DNA of 64,000 nt from Filimonas lacunae (lineage in GTDB: Bacteria; Bacteroidota; Bacteroidia; Chitinophagales; Chitinophagaceae). The position numbers and the translations under genes were made by a program. Positions 28,072-36,989 of the stretch are shown piece by piece. The notes under the pieces were generated by a model. It saw only the letters and a list, made by a program, of their open reading frames with translations, was not told the DNA's origin and did not search any database. Every line of letters starts with the position of its first letter. The stretch's first letter is position 1. The DNA lies in NCBI RefSeq assembly GCF_002355595.1, contig NZ_AP017422.1, positions 7,320,823 through 7,384,822 on the forward strand. Direction: 5' to 3'.

Positions 28072-28079
28072 TACTTTTG
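28072..28079 (+). promoter_or_regulatory. Candidate -7 promoter element (TACTTTTG)
   Basis: An exact match to TANNTTTG, 35 bp before the deacetylase ATG at 28114. Its place argues that the upstream extension of the open frame to 28054 is not translated. No good -33 element was identified. Confidence 0.35.
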
Positions 28080-28113
28080 CGTCCATTTTATCGTTATAAA
28101 GGTGCTACCCATC

Positions 28114-29022
28114 ATGTCCATTAAACCTGCCAGGCGGCTTTTACATCCGCTATTACTCGTATTAGTAAACACCCTTACGCTAACAACCGCCTGTAGTAAT
28201 AACTCTTCCTCAACAGACAAGGAGAAAACTGACAGTTCTGTTACCAGCAAAAAAAAGAAGGTGACCGACACCGCATTAATTACAGATGAAACCGCTAACA
28301 GCGGGTTTGCCTGGAATGCACCTGTGTACGACACCAGCAAAGTGTATATCTATCTTACATTTGACGATGGTCCGCAACACGGCACCATGGGGGTGTATCA
28401 TATTTGCCGCCAGCTGGGCGTAAAAGCTACCTTTTTTATGGTAGGGCAACATGCCATTGATAAGAAAATGGCGCAGATAGTAGATACTATCCGCTATAGC
28501 TATCCACAAATATTGCTGGCCAACCATAGCTATACCCATGCCGGCAACCACTACCAGTATTTTTACCACCATCCGGATTATGCGCTGTCCGACTTTTTAA
28601 AAGCGCAAAAAAGCCTGGAGGTGCCTTATAAAATTATACGCCTGCCCGGTAACAGTGCCTGGGTGCGCGACAGTGGAGAGGTGCGTGCTTCTAAAATTGT
28701 GAAGCCGGTGAGCCTGTTGCTGGATTCATTGGGTTACAATGTGATTGGCTGGGATCTGGAATGGAACTTTAACCATAAAGACGCACGTCCTGTTCAGCAC
28801 GTAAGCAGCATGCTGAAAATGATGAATACGGCTGCTGAACGGAAAGAGAGCCATAGCCGCAATCATATTGTGTTGCTGGCGCACGACCGTATGTTTCGCC
28901 AGCCACAGGATGCAGATTCTTTACGGTTGTTTATCAGTGAGTTACAAAAGAATCCACATTACGTTTTTGAAACCATTGACAATTACCCCCGCCTGAAAAG
29001 GCCCCAATATGAGGGTAATTAA
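28114..29022 (+). CDS. Polysaccharide deacetylase (NodB-type), lipoprotein
   Basis: A 302-residue lipoprotein (LTTACSNN lipobox) with a Ser/Thr/Lys-rich linker, then the NodB homology domain: YLTFDDGPQHGTMG (catalytic-base Asp and metal Asp), NHSYTHAGNH (zinc-binding HxxxH), IRLPGNSAW and HDRMF. CE4-family enzymes hydrolyse N- or O-acetyl groups of chitin oligomers, peptidoglycan or exopolysaccharide. The Arg usually found in RxPG is retained as R-L-P-G. The substrate cannot be told from the sequence. Confidence 0.9.
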   Translation: MSIKPARRLLHPLLLVLVNTLTLTTACSNNSSSTDKEKTDSSVTSKKKKVTDTALITDETANSGFAWNAPVYDTSKVYIYLTFDDGPQHGTMGVYHICRQLGVKATFFMVGQHAIDKKMAQIVDTIRYSYPQILLANHSYTHAGNHYQYFYHHPDYALSDFLKAQKSLEVPYKIIRLPGNSAWVRDSGEVRASKIVKPVSLLLDSLGYNVIGWDLEWNFNHKDARPVQHVSSMLKMMNTAAERKESHSRNHIVLLAHDRMFRQPQDADSLRLFISELQKNPHYVFETIDNYPRLKRPQYEGN

Positions 29023-29082
29023 TTAACAACTCTTACATTTACTTAATTTGTAATTTCATACCGAAAAAACACACGATTTATT

Positions 29083-29853
29083 ATGGCTTTGTTTCAATCT
29101 GACAATCCAACGTTAAGCGAGAAAATCTTTAACAAGTCTATGTCTTTCACCAATGAAGAGACAATGACCGTGCGCGGAACGATGGCTAAATTTGGTTTCT
29201 TATTAGTAATGGTATTAGGTGGTGCAGCCTATACCTGGCGCTTATTTAACATAGGCGACATGGATACCATGATGACCTTCTTCTGGATAGGTTTAATTGG
29301 TGGTTTGGTAAGTGCACTGGTAATTTCTTTTAAACCCACTACTGCACGTTTCCTGGCTCCTTTATATGGTATACTGGAAGGTTTGGCATTAGGTGCTTTA
29401 TCAGTTATTGTAAATGCACGTTTTGCAAAAAGCAACCCCGGTATTGTAATGCAGGCGGTAGGCTTAACCTTTGCTGTAGCACTGGTGATGTTTGCTTTGT
29501 ATAACTTTAGAATTATCAGGGCTACTGCTAAGTTTAAAGCGGTAATGATCTCTGCTACTATAGGTATTGGCCTGTTTTACGTGGTATGCTTCCTGTTTTC
29601 TTTATTTGGTGCGCCACTTTCTTTTATGAGTTGGGAAGATGCCAGTTTATTAGGCATTGGTATTAACGTGTTTGTAGCGGCTATTGCTGCGCTGACGCTG
29701 ATTATGGATTTTGACATGATTGAGCGCGGACAGGAAATGGGTGCCCCTAAACACATGGAATGGTATGGTGCATTTGGCCTGCTGGTAACCCTGGTTTGGT
29801 TATACATCCAGATTTTAAAGTTACTGAGCCGCTTAAGCAGCAGCAAAAACTAA
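29083..29853 (+). CDS. Bax inhibitor-1/YccA-family membrane protein
   Basis: A 256-residue protein with seven predicted hydrophobic segments. The patterns FLAPLYGILEGLALGALS, near the middle, and the C-terminal LTLIMDFDMIERGQE and PKHMEWYGAFGLLVTLVWLY match YccA-like members of the BI-1/TMBIM family. Those are calcium-leak or FtsH-modulating proteins in the inner membrane. The gene is followed by a strong terminator and looks monocistronic. Confidence 0.92.
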   Translation: MALFQSDNPTLSEKIFNKSMSFTNEETMTVRGTMAKFGFLLVMVLGGAAYTWRLFNIGDMDTMMTFFWIGLIGGLVSALVISFKPTTARFLAPLYGILEGLALGALSVIVNARFAKSNPGIVMQAVGLTFAVALVMFALYNFRIIRATAKFKAVMISATIGIGLFYVVCFLFSLFGAPLSFMSWEDASLLGIGINVFVAAIAALTLIMDFDMIERGQEMGAPKHMEWYGAFGLLVTLVWLYIQILKLLSRLSSSKN

Positions 29854-29876
29854 GTATTTACTACCAGAATAGTAAG

Positions 29877-29907
29877 GCCCGGCGGAAAATATTCGCCGGG
29901 CTTTTTT
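29877..29907 (+). terminator. Rho-independent terminator
   Basis: Arms GCCCGGCG (29877-29884) and CGCCGGGC (29894-29901), a 9-nt loop, then six T residues, 23 bp after the BI-1 stop codon. Confidence 0.9.
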
Positions 29908-29999
29908 GTGCAGGTATGTTATCCTATGATAAATTAACTTTTACAGATTAGCCCTTAGCGGCATAATGGGCTATCTTTAGCCTATCTAAAGTCGCAAGT

Positions 30000-30419
30000 A
30001 TGGAGATAATATACACAGCAGCAGCAACAGCTTCAGGAGGCAGGGACGGAAAAGTGACAAGTTCTGATGGTGTATTAAATCTGGATTTACGTATTCCTGC
30101 TGCCATGGGTGGCAGCGGTGGTGCTTATACTAACCCGGAGCAATTGTTTGCAGCAGGTTATGCGGCCTGCTTTGACGGCGCTTTACTGCTGGTGGCCAAA
30201 ACAGCTAAGCTGCCTGCAGGTGATACCCGTGTTACTGCGGAGGTGGGCTTTGGCAAAGAAGACGGCGGTGGTTTTGGACTGGAAATAACCCTGCACGTGC
30301 ATATACCGGGTGTGGATATGGAAACCGCGCGGTTATTGGCTGCCAAGGCGCATGAAATATGTCCTTTTTCCAACGCTACGCGGGGTAATGTAGATGTAAA
30401 CCTGGAAGTAACGATATAA
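30000..30419 (+). CDS. OsmC/Ohr-family organic hydroperoxide reductase
   Basis: A 139-residue protein with the two redox cysteines of the family: AAGYAACFDGALLLVA (peroxidatic Cys) and HEICPFSNATRGNVDV (resolving Cys), plus the N-terminal ATASGGRDGKV that matches Ohr more than OsmC. Ohr enzymes reduce organic hydroperoxides with lipoyl thiols in the cytoplasm. No MarR-type OhrR regulator gene lies next to it. A convergent gene follows across a shared terminator. Confidence 0.92.
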   Translation: MEIIYTAAATASGGRDGKVTSSDGVLNLDLRIPAAMGGSGGAYTNPEQLFAAGYAACFDGALLLVAKTAKLPAGDTRVTAEVGFGKEDGGGFGLEITLHVHIPGVDMETARLLAAKAHEICPFSNATRGNVDVNLEVTI

Positions 30420-30424
30420 AAAGA

Positions 30425-30457
30425 AACAGGTGTGGTGAAAGCCACACCTGTTTTGTT
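30425..30457. terminator. Bidirectional terminator hairpin
   Basis: An 11-bp perfect stem (30425-30435 with 30442-30452) with a 6-nt loop lies between the convergent Ohr and AIM24 genes. T runs are short on both sides. Confidence 0.75.
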
Positions 30458-30477
30458 ATAAATAACTGCTACTCTTA

Positions 30478-31266
30478 TTAATCGCCATCCAGCAGGTTGC
30501 CTAAGCCACCCAGGATGCTTCCTTCTTCTTTACGTTTGTAAGTGCCGTATTGCATGATGCGGCCAGCTAAGCGGCTAATGGGCAGTGATTGTATCCATAC
30601 TCTGCCGGGACCGCGCAAGGTGGCAAAGAATACGCCTTCCCCACCAAAAAATGTGTTGCGGATGCCGCCTACAAACTGGATGTCGTAGGTAACGCCGTGT
30701 GTAAAGCCTACTAAACAGCCTGTATCCACTTTTAATAATTCACCGGGTTGCAATTCTTTTTCCAGTACGTGGCCGCCAGCATGCATAAAGGCCATGCCAT
30801 CGCCTTCCAGTTTTTCCATAATAAAGCCTTCACCGCCAAACAAGCCTGTACCCAGCTTACGTTGAAATTCAATGCCTACGCTTACTCCTTTAGCTGCACA
30901 CAGGAAAGCATCTTTCTGGCATATTACCCGGCCGCCTAGACGTAACAGGTCGAGCGCAATGATTTTACCGGGATAAGGGGAAGCAAAGCTTACATGCTTT
31001 TTGCCCTGACCAACGTTGGTAAAAGCGGTCATAAACAGGTTTTCGCCTACCAGCATACGTTTGCCGGCGCTGAATAATTTGCCCAGCAAACCGTTGTTTT
31101 GTTGCTGGCTGCCATCACCGAAAATGGTTTGCATGCTAATGCCGTCGTCCATCATCATAAAGGCACCGGGCTCGGCTACGGCTGTTTCGTTGGGGTCCAG
31201 TTCTATTTCTACATACTGCATTTCTTCCCCGATAATGCGGTAGTCTATTTCGTGATTATTGATCAT
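30478..31266 (-). CDS. AIM24/TIGR00266-family protein
   Basis: A 262-residue protein with the beta-rich fold signature of AIM24: PGAFMMMDDGISMQT near the N-terminus, GGEGFIMEKLEGDGMAFMHAGG in the middle, VDTGCLVGFTHGVTYDIQ, and GGEGVFFATLRGPGRVWIQS toward the end. The biochemical role of bacterial members is not established; some are tied to membrane or envelope stress. It sits 14 bp downstream of an XRE regulator on the same strand, which may be cotranscribed with it. Confidence 0.9.
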   Translation of the reverse strand: MINNHEIDYRIIGEEMQYVEIELDPNETAVAEPGAFMMMDDGISMQTIFGDGSQQQNNGLLGKLFSAGKRMLVGENLFMTAFTNVGQGKKHVSFASPYPGKIIALDLLRLGGRVICQKDAFLCAAKGVSVGIEFQRKLGTGLFGGEGFIMEKLEGDGMAFMHAGGHVLEKELQPGELLKVDTGCLVGFTHGVTYDIQFVGGIRNTFFGGEGVFFATLRGPGRVWIQSLPISRLAGRIMQYGTYKRKEEGSILGGLGNLLDGD

Positions 31267-31280
31267 GGTAATGTGTTTGT

Positions 31281-31721
31281 TTATGGTTTGTGTGTGATAT
31301 GTTGACGTATCAATTTTAGTTCGTCCAGTATTTCCTGCAATAATGTGTTGGGTATATCCGCTCCGCTATCATGCAGGGCTATCAAAGAATCTTTGTTTTG
31401 CAAGTTTCTTTTAAGTTGCTGCTTGTAGTTGATAGCGCCGGGCTGTTGCTGCCAGTCCGGATGCTGGCTTAAATCGGTTCGCAACAGGTCGTCTACCGAA
31501 ACGTTGAAATAAGTGGCAATCTGTAACAGCGTTTGGATAGACGGTTCTGTTTTACCGTTTTCATAATTGCTCCAGGTGGCGCGGGATATGCCAAGGGCAT
31601 CCTGCATTCCTTCCTGTTGCAGCTTGCGGTGTTTTCGCAAAATGTATAAGTTACCTGGCAAATAATTCAAAGCAATATTCAATTTTAATAGTAAAAATGC
31701 TGAATAAAATTTGAAATTCAA
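31281..31721 (-). CDS. XRE-family helix-turn-helix regulator
   Basis: A 146-residue protein; residues about 24-80 form a Cro/CI-type helix-turn-helix (LYILRKHRKLQQEGMQDALG, ISRATWSNYENGKTEPSI, YFNVSVDDLLRTDL). The C-terminal 65 residues are predicted helical and carry no recognised ligand domain. The start is uncertain because the first 20 residues are hydrophobic and atypical. It lies directly upstream of the AIM24 gene and may control it. Confidence 0.85.
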   Translation of the reverse strand: MNFKFYSAFLLLKLNIALNYLPGNLYILRKHRKLQQEGMQDALGISRATWSNYENGKTEPSIQTLLQIATYFNVSVDDLLRTDLSQHPDWQQQPGAINYKQQLKRNLQNKDSLIALHDSGADIPNTLLQEILDELKLIRQHITHKP

Positions 31722-31858
31722 ATAAAATGAAAATATCTTTGAAGTGCTTACTACTTACTTCTCCCTCCGGCAAATGCGGGCGTTAATCTTAGTACTAATT
31801 TACTTTGATTACGCATATAACATCTTTTTCGTGGTACATACTAAATAAAAATTGTTAT

Positions 31859-32155
31859 ATGAATGAACAGTCTACCTCTTTCCGGTATTTAACCAGCCAG
31901 CAGTTACAACAACCTTCCCTGGCCATCGAAGAATTTTTCGATTATTTTAATTTGCCGGCCAGTTATCAACATCTGTGGCAGTTTGCCAAAGCCTGCATTG
32001 GCAGCGAATATTCAGATGGGTTAACAGCCCTGCAACGAAGTGAAATTGTTTTCTTTTACGAAAAACTGGGGGCTTTAATAGAAGCGGTTTCTATTATACA
32101 CCCTTTTCCAGCTCCTGCACGTGTAGTGGCATTTACACCCGCTACCGCAGCATAA
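31859..32155 (+). CDS. Small hypothetical protein
   Basis: A 98-residue product from the ATG at 31859 (MNEQSTSFRYLTSQQLQQPS). It is probably cytoplasmic and mostly helical, with an aromatic segment EEFFDYFNLPASYQHLWQ. The first about 18 codons of the longer frame from 31805 are AT-rich and lack protein character. I do not recognise a family. The terminator directly behind it supports a real gene. Confidence 0.55.
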   Translation: MNEQSTSFRYLTSQQLQQPSLAIEEFFDYFNLPASYQHLWQFAKACIGSEYSDGLTALQRSEIVFFYEKLGALIEAVSIIHPFPAPARVVAFTPATAA

Positions 32156-32190
32156 TATAAATGCCCCGGTTTGCAGCCGGGGCATTTATA
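32156..32190. terminator. Bidirectional terminator hairpin
   Basis: A 14-bp perfect inverted repeat (32156-32169 with 32177-32190) with a 7-nt loop, between convergent genes. A/T-rich ends on both strands would support termination either way. Confidence 0.8.
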
Positions 32191-32200
32191 TGTTTATCTG

Positions 32201-35200
32201 TTAAAACCAGCTGCCTATAAAGGCTTCGTTTACCCGTTGGTTGTGTAGTTTTCTACGGCGTCTTGCCTTTACCCATCTGTGTCTGATTAATGTAACAGAC
32301 ATTAACAACAGGAAGATGGGGGTTAATGGCGGTATGCCCAGCATAGAAATCCATTTGCCACCATACATACTACGCATGGGTCTTCTTAATCTTTCTGCTA
32401 TCAGGTACATGCTTGGTACAATAATCAGCGTCATGAAAAATGCGAAGATGAGACCGAAGATGATGGTCCAGCATAAAGGTTTCCAGAACACCACGTTATC
32501 GCCACCAAAGAAGATGTGTGGGTTTAACTCGGCAAACAGGGTAACGAAGTTGATGTTAAAGCCTACTGCAATAGGTATGAAACCTAATATTGCGGCCACG
32601 GCTGTTAACAATACCGGGATGATACGTGTTTTACCTGCCTGTATTACCGCTTCGCGTGTACGCAGGCCACGGGCGCGTAACTCATCGGTAAACTCAATCA
32701 CCAATATCCCGTTTTTAATGACAATACCTGCCAGTCCTAATATACCTACACCGGTCATTACTACAGATACTTCCATTCCAAAAATGGAGAAGCCCAGCAG
32801 CACACCAATAATACTAAATATGATTTCGGTAAGAATGATCACCGATTTGCTAATGCTGTTAAACTGTAACACCAGGATAAACAATATCAGCATTAAGGCT
32901 ACTATTAACGCGCTTCCCAGGAAGGAGCCTGTTTCGGCCTGTTGCTCGCCTTCGCCGGTTTGCTTAAGCGTTACACCATCTGCTTTGCCTTTGAAGTTAT
33001 CCAGGTGGCCTTTGATAACTGTGTTTATTTCGGTAGGGGTATAACCGGATAGCACGTTACTGCGTACTGTGATCATACGCTTCTGGTTCTTCCGTTTTAC
33101 ACTACCCAGTGTGTTGGTAAGATCGAATGTTACTACGTTGCTGATAGGAATGCTTTTAAAGCCGCCGGTTGCCAGGTCGCGGAAATAGATGCGCATGTTT
33201 AACAGGTCGGCCAGACTTTTACGTTGTAATTCCTGGTTACGTAACTGAATTTTATATTCATCCTTCCCTTCTTTTATCTTAGACACTTCACGGCCAAACA
33301 AGGCTGTTCTTATCTGCTGCCCTATCTGTGCAGAAGATACGCCTTCAATTAAAGCACGCTCGCGGTTAACGGTTAAGGTTACTTCGGGATTCTTTAAATC
33401 AATATCCAGTTTTAATTCTTCCACACCAGCCACCTGTATACTATCCAGGTAGTTTTTCAGGGATACTGCTGTTTTAATTAAGCCGTCGAAGTCTTCGCTG
33501 GCTACTTCAATATTCACCGGCGGATCGGTTGGCGGACCACTTTGTTCCTGGTCAACCGATATTTCTGCGCCGGGTACACCTTTCATTACTTTACGTATAG
33601 AATCAAGATAAGGTGCCGTGCTGGTGCCTTCCCTTTTTTCATATTCCACAAAGGATACTTGTATACGGCCCAGTTCGGAACGGGTGCTTCTGTCGCCGCT
33701 GGTAGGATCGCTGGCACCTACGGCCACGTTGGTGATAACACTTTCCACCACATGGTTGTGTTTGCCGTTTTCCATGCCCAGCACTTTGTATACCCGCTTT
33801 TCCAGTTCGCTTGTAACAGAGTCGGTATATTCCACGGCAGTACCTACAGGCAGCTTCAGGTAAACATATACCTGGTTGGGATCTCCTTTAGGAAAAAATA
33901 CCACCGGTACTTTGCGTATGCCAAAGAACACGAATGAAAACACCAGTAGGCCAAAGGTGGCTAACAGCAGGTAGGCAGGGCGCCAGCCTTTTAATGCCCA
34001 GCGTAACAGGTTTTCGTAATGGCTCATGATCCATGGCAAGGCCCTGTTCTGGAAGGCATGAATAGCATCATCAAATACATACTTGTTCAGTATTACCAGG
34101 AACATAAAGAAGATTAACAGGTTGCCCCAGAAGGTGGCACCGGCTAAGTCCAGTAAGATGCCTACTGCTATAGCAATCCAGAAGCCTGGCTTTTTAAACA
34201 TAGCCGACTTGGGTGGCTTTTCTTCCCCTTCCGGATGGTTCATAAAGTCAACGGCAAATACCGGGTTCATAATAAACGCTACCACTAACGAAGCGGCCAG
34301 TGTAAATATGAGCATGGTAGGCAGGTAAATCATAAATTTACCAATGATGCCGGGCCAGAATAATAGTGGGAAGAAAGGCGCGAGGGTGGTGAGCGTACCT
34401 GCCAGCACCGGCACAAACACTTCGCCGGCAGCCATCATAGCCGAGGTTTCGGTTTTTATTTTGCCCTTGCCTTCGGTAAAGATGCGGTGTGTGTTTTCAA
34501 TGACCACAATGGCATCGTCTACTATAATACCCAAACCAAACAACAGGGCAAACAGCACAATAAAGTTGAGGGTTACGTGACCGCCTACTATGATATCTGC
34601 GGCTGGTAAGAACACGAAGGCCACAAACATACTCAGTGGTACCGACAAGGCCACGAAGAAGGCGTTGACCACGCCCATAAAGAACATAAGGATAATTAAT
34701 ACCAGAACAAAGCCAATAACGATAGAGTTTACCAGCTCGTTAAAGGAGGCTTTGGTTTTAATGCTCAGGTCACCGGTAACTACTACTTTCAGGTCTTTAG
34801 GAAAAACAGTAGCCCGCATTTCATCCACCGCTTTCTTTACTTCATCAGAAGTTTCAATCAGGTTTTCGCCCGAACGTTTGATGATGTTAAGGGTTACTAC
34901 GTTTTTGCCATCCAGGCGTGCATAGCTTTCCCGGTCTTTAATGGTGTCTTTAATAACAGCAATATCTTTGAGGTAAATGGTTTTTCCCTGACCATTACGC
35001 AGCACTACCTTTTCAATATCAAAGGCCGTTTTAAACTGGCCTTTCAATTGCAGGTTACGCTTCATATTGCCTACATCCAGCAAACCGCCGGATATATCCA
35101 TGTTCTCGCGTTGTACCGCATTGGCAATATCATCAAACGTGATATTAGCTCCTTGCATGCGGTAATTATCTACGTTAATCTGGAATTCACGCTCAGGAGC

Positions 35201-35776
35201 ACCTACCAAATCTACACGGTTAATTTGTGTAAGATCTTCCAGGCGGTCTTTCATATCATCTGCATACTTCTTTAAACGCTGCTGATCGTAATCGCCACTA
35301 ATGTTCACGTACATCACCGGCTGATCACTTATACTCACTTCCAGTGCAGTAGGCTCCTGGGTTAAATCGGTAGGTAAATCCTGTTTGGCTTTATCTATCG
35401 CATCTTTCACTTTTTGCAGGGCGATGTCGGTTTTTACCCGTGTGTCAAATTCCACTATAATGGCGGAATAGTCCTGCTGCGAGGTACTGGTGAATTTTTT
35501 AATCTTAGCGCCGGTAATGCCTTTGATCTGTTTTTCAATAGGGCGTGTTACCAGGTTTTCCATATCCTTTGGAGAGTTACCCACATATATGGTAGATACA
35601 TAGATAGTAGGTATAACGATGTCGGGAAACTGTTCTTTCGGTAACGTAAGAAACTGGAAAATGCCCCCCAAACTTACCATAAGCATCAGCAGGTAAATGG
35701 AGGTTTTATTTTTAATGCTCCAGGTAGTGGGTTTAAAATGTTTAAACTTACCTGTGAAATTGTCTAATGCGCTCAT
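32201..35776 (-). CDS. RND-family efflux permease (AcrB/HAE1 type)
   Basis: A 1191-residue inner-membrane transporter. Seen features: the N-terminal helix, the porter-domain motif FPDIVIPTIYVSTIYVGNSP, the transmembrane-4 segment GLGIIVDDAIVVIENTHR (proton-relay Asp pair), and the C-terminal repeat GVGILGLAGIVIKNGILVIEF. It is about 150 residues longer than typical AcrB, with an extra stretch (around 520-600) of charged loop plus two hydrophobic segments, and a C-terminal hydrophobic-plus-Arg tail. It should pump hydrophobic compounds or metals using the proton gradient together with the adaptor and TolC proteins encoded upstream. Confidence 0.95.
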   Translation of the reverse strand: MSALDNFTGKFKHFKPTTWSIKNKTSIYLLMLMVSLGGIFQFLTLPKEQFPDIVIPTIYVSTIYVGNSPKDMENLVTRPIEKQIKGITGAKIKKFTSTSQQDYSAIIVEFDTRVKTDIALQKVKDAIDKAKQDLPTDLTQEPTALEVSISDQPVMYVNISGDYDQQRLKKYADDMKDRLEDLTQINRVDLVGAPEREFQINVDNYRMQGANITFDDIANAVQRENMDISGGLLDVGNMKRNLQLKGQFKTAFDIEKVVLRNGQGKTIYLKDIAVIKDTIKDRESYARLDGKNVVTLNIIKRSGENLIETSDEVKKAVDEMRATVFPKDLKVVVTGDLSIKTKASFNELVNSIVIGFVLVLIILMFFMGVVNAFFVALSVPLSMFVAFVFLPAADIIVGGHVTLNFIVLFALLFGLGIIVDDAIVVIENTHRIFTEGKGKIKTETSAMMAAGEVFVPVLAGTLTTLAPFFPLLFWPGIIGKFMIYLPTMLIFTLAASLVVAFIMNPVFAVDFMNHPEGEEKPPKSAMFKKPGFWIAIAVGILLDLAGATFWGNLLIFFMFLVILNKYVFDDAIHAFQNRALPWIMSHYENLLRWALKGWRPAYLLLATFGLLVFSFVFFGIRKVPVVFFPKGDPNQVYVYLKLPVGTAVEYTDSVTSELEKRVYKVLGMENGKHNHVVESVITNVAVGASDPTSGDRSTRSELGRIQVSFVEYEKREGTSTAPYLDSIRKVMKGVPGAEISVDQEQSGPPTDPPVNIEVASEDFDGLIKTAVSLKNYLDSIQVAGVEELKLDIDLKNPEVTLTVNRERALIEGVSSAQIGQQIRTALFGREVSKIKEGKDEYKIQLRNQELQRKSLADLLNMRIYFRDLATGGFKSIPISNVVTFDLTNTLGSVKRKNQKRMITVRSNVLSGYTPTEINTVIKGHLDNFKGKADGVTLKQTGEGEQQAETGSFLGSALIVALMLILFILVLQFNSISKSVIILTEIIFSIIGVLLGFSIFGMEVSVVMTGVGILGLAGIVIKNGILVIEFTDELRARGLRTREAVIQAGKTRIIPVLLTAVAAILGFIPIAVGFNINFVTLFAELNPHIFFGGDNVVFWKPLCWTIIFGLIFAFFMTLIIVPSMYLIAERLRRPMRSMYGGKWISMLGIPPLTPIFLLLMSVTLIRHRWVKARRRRKLHNQRVNEAFIGSWF

Positions 35777-35824
35777 AACAATAAATGTTGCGTGTTGAAT
35801 GCTGTTTAATAACGAACACAGGTA

Positions 35825-36970
35825 TTAGTGGGTAGTAATGAGCTGCCCATCGTATAAACTTTGATAACCATCGGTGATGATAACATCACCCGCCTGTAAA
35901 CCGGTTTTAATTTCAATTCTATCGCCGTACAGTTCACCTGCCTGTACAACACGCTTTTTAGCACGCAGCTTGCCTTTTTCGTTAATGGCTACCAGCAGGA
36001 ATTTGCCTTTTTCATCTGTTTGTAAAGTGTTGATAGGGGCAGTAGTGGCAGCAGCTGTAGTATAGTCCTGAATTTTCACCAGGGCTACCTGGTTGGGCTT
36101 AAACTCTTTGCTATCGGGCAAATGTGCTTCAATATAGAAAGAACGGCTGTTGGCATCAATCAACTGGCCTGAAAGTGAAATACGGGCAGTAATGCTTTTG
36201 TTGATGTCGGGAAACACTACTTCCAGCTTATCGCCTTCTTTTACTTTACCCTGGTAGTTTTCAGGTACCTGTGCAGTTACTTTCAGGTTGCTGGTGTTTA
36301 CCAGTTTAATACCGCTGGTAGGCTGGCCGGTAAACAGTTCACCTACACGAATATTTACTTCTTCTGCTACGCCATCCATATCGGCGTACACATTGCTGAA
36401 ACTAAGTTGTTCCTTAGCCAGGTCCAGCTGACGTTGTGCCTGGTCTACATTATTTTTGGCGGTGATCAGTTCCACTTCGGTGCCTATGTTTTCTTTCCAC
36501 AGGTTGTTTCTGCGTTCATACAGGTTTTGTGCATAAGCCAGTTGTGTTTCCTGTTGTGCAATTTGTTTGCGGGCAATGGCATCATCCAGTTTCAATAACA
36601 GCTGGCCTTTATGCACACGTTCGCCTTTTTTTACATACACTCCTTTTACCTGCCCACCGGTTCCGTTGCGGGGAGATACATAAGCAATATTCTCTGCATC
36701 CACTTTGCCCTGCAGTTCAATGAAATGGCTGAAAGGAGTGGTTTTAATAGTATCCAGGCTTACCAGTTTAGGCTTTTCCGGCACAGCGTTGGGATCGAGT
36801 TTAGCTACCTCGGCTTCCAGTTTGGTTATGTCATCAACAAGCGAAGCCTGCTTTGATTTTAACTCGGCTAACTCTTTCTTTTTTGCGGCAAGCGGATCTT
36901 TTTCTTTACAGCCCCAGGTAGTAACGGTAAAGGCAGTAAGGAGTATAGATAAGGTAATTACTTTTTGCAT
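35825..36970 (-). CDS. RND efflux periplasmic adaptor (membrane-fusion protein)
   Basis: This 381-residue lipoprotein (Cys in TWGCKEKD) begins with a coiled coil (about 28-62), then a barrel-sandwich/lipoyl half with VSPRNGTGGQVKGVYVKKGE, an alpha hairpin, and the beta-barrel and membrane-proximal domains to the end (LQAGDVIITDGYQSLYDGQL). It bridges the RND permease and the TolC channel. The order in the operon is TetR, TolC, adaptor, permease. Confidence 0.94.
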   Translation of the reverse strand: MQKVITLSILLTAFTVTTWGCKEKDPLAAKKKELAELKSKQASLVDDITKLEAEVAKLDPNAVPEKPKLVSLDTIKTTPFSHFIELQGKVDAENIAYVSPRNGTGGQVKGVYVKKGERVHKGQLLLKLDDAIARKQIAQQETQLAYAQNLYERRNNLWKENIGTEVELITAKNNVDQAQRQLDLAKEQLSFSNVYADMDGVAEEVNIRVGELFTGQPTSGIKLVNTSNLKVTAQVPENYQGKVKEGDKLEVVFPDINKSITARISLSGQLIDANSRSFYIEAHLPDSKEFKPNQVALVKIQDYTTAAATTAPINTLQTDEKGKFLLVAINEKGKLRAKKRVVQAGELYGDRIEIKTGLQAGDVIITDGYQSLYDGQLITTH

Positions 36971-36989
36971 ATAATTCGGTTGATAATGG

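Noticed and set aside
32241-33044. 267-residue plus-strand frame
   Set aside because: It is fully antisense to the RND permease gene, which has clear family motifs.
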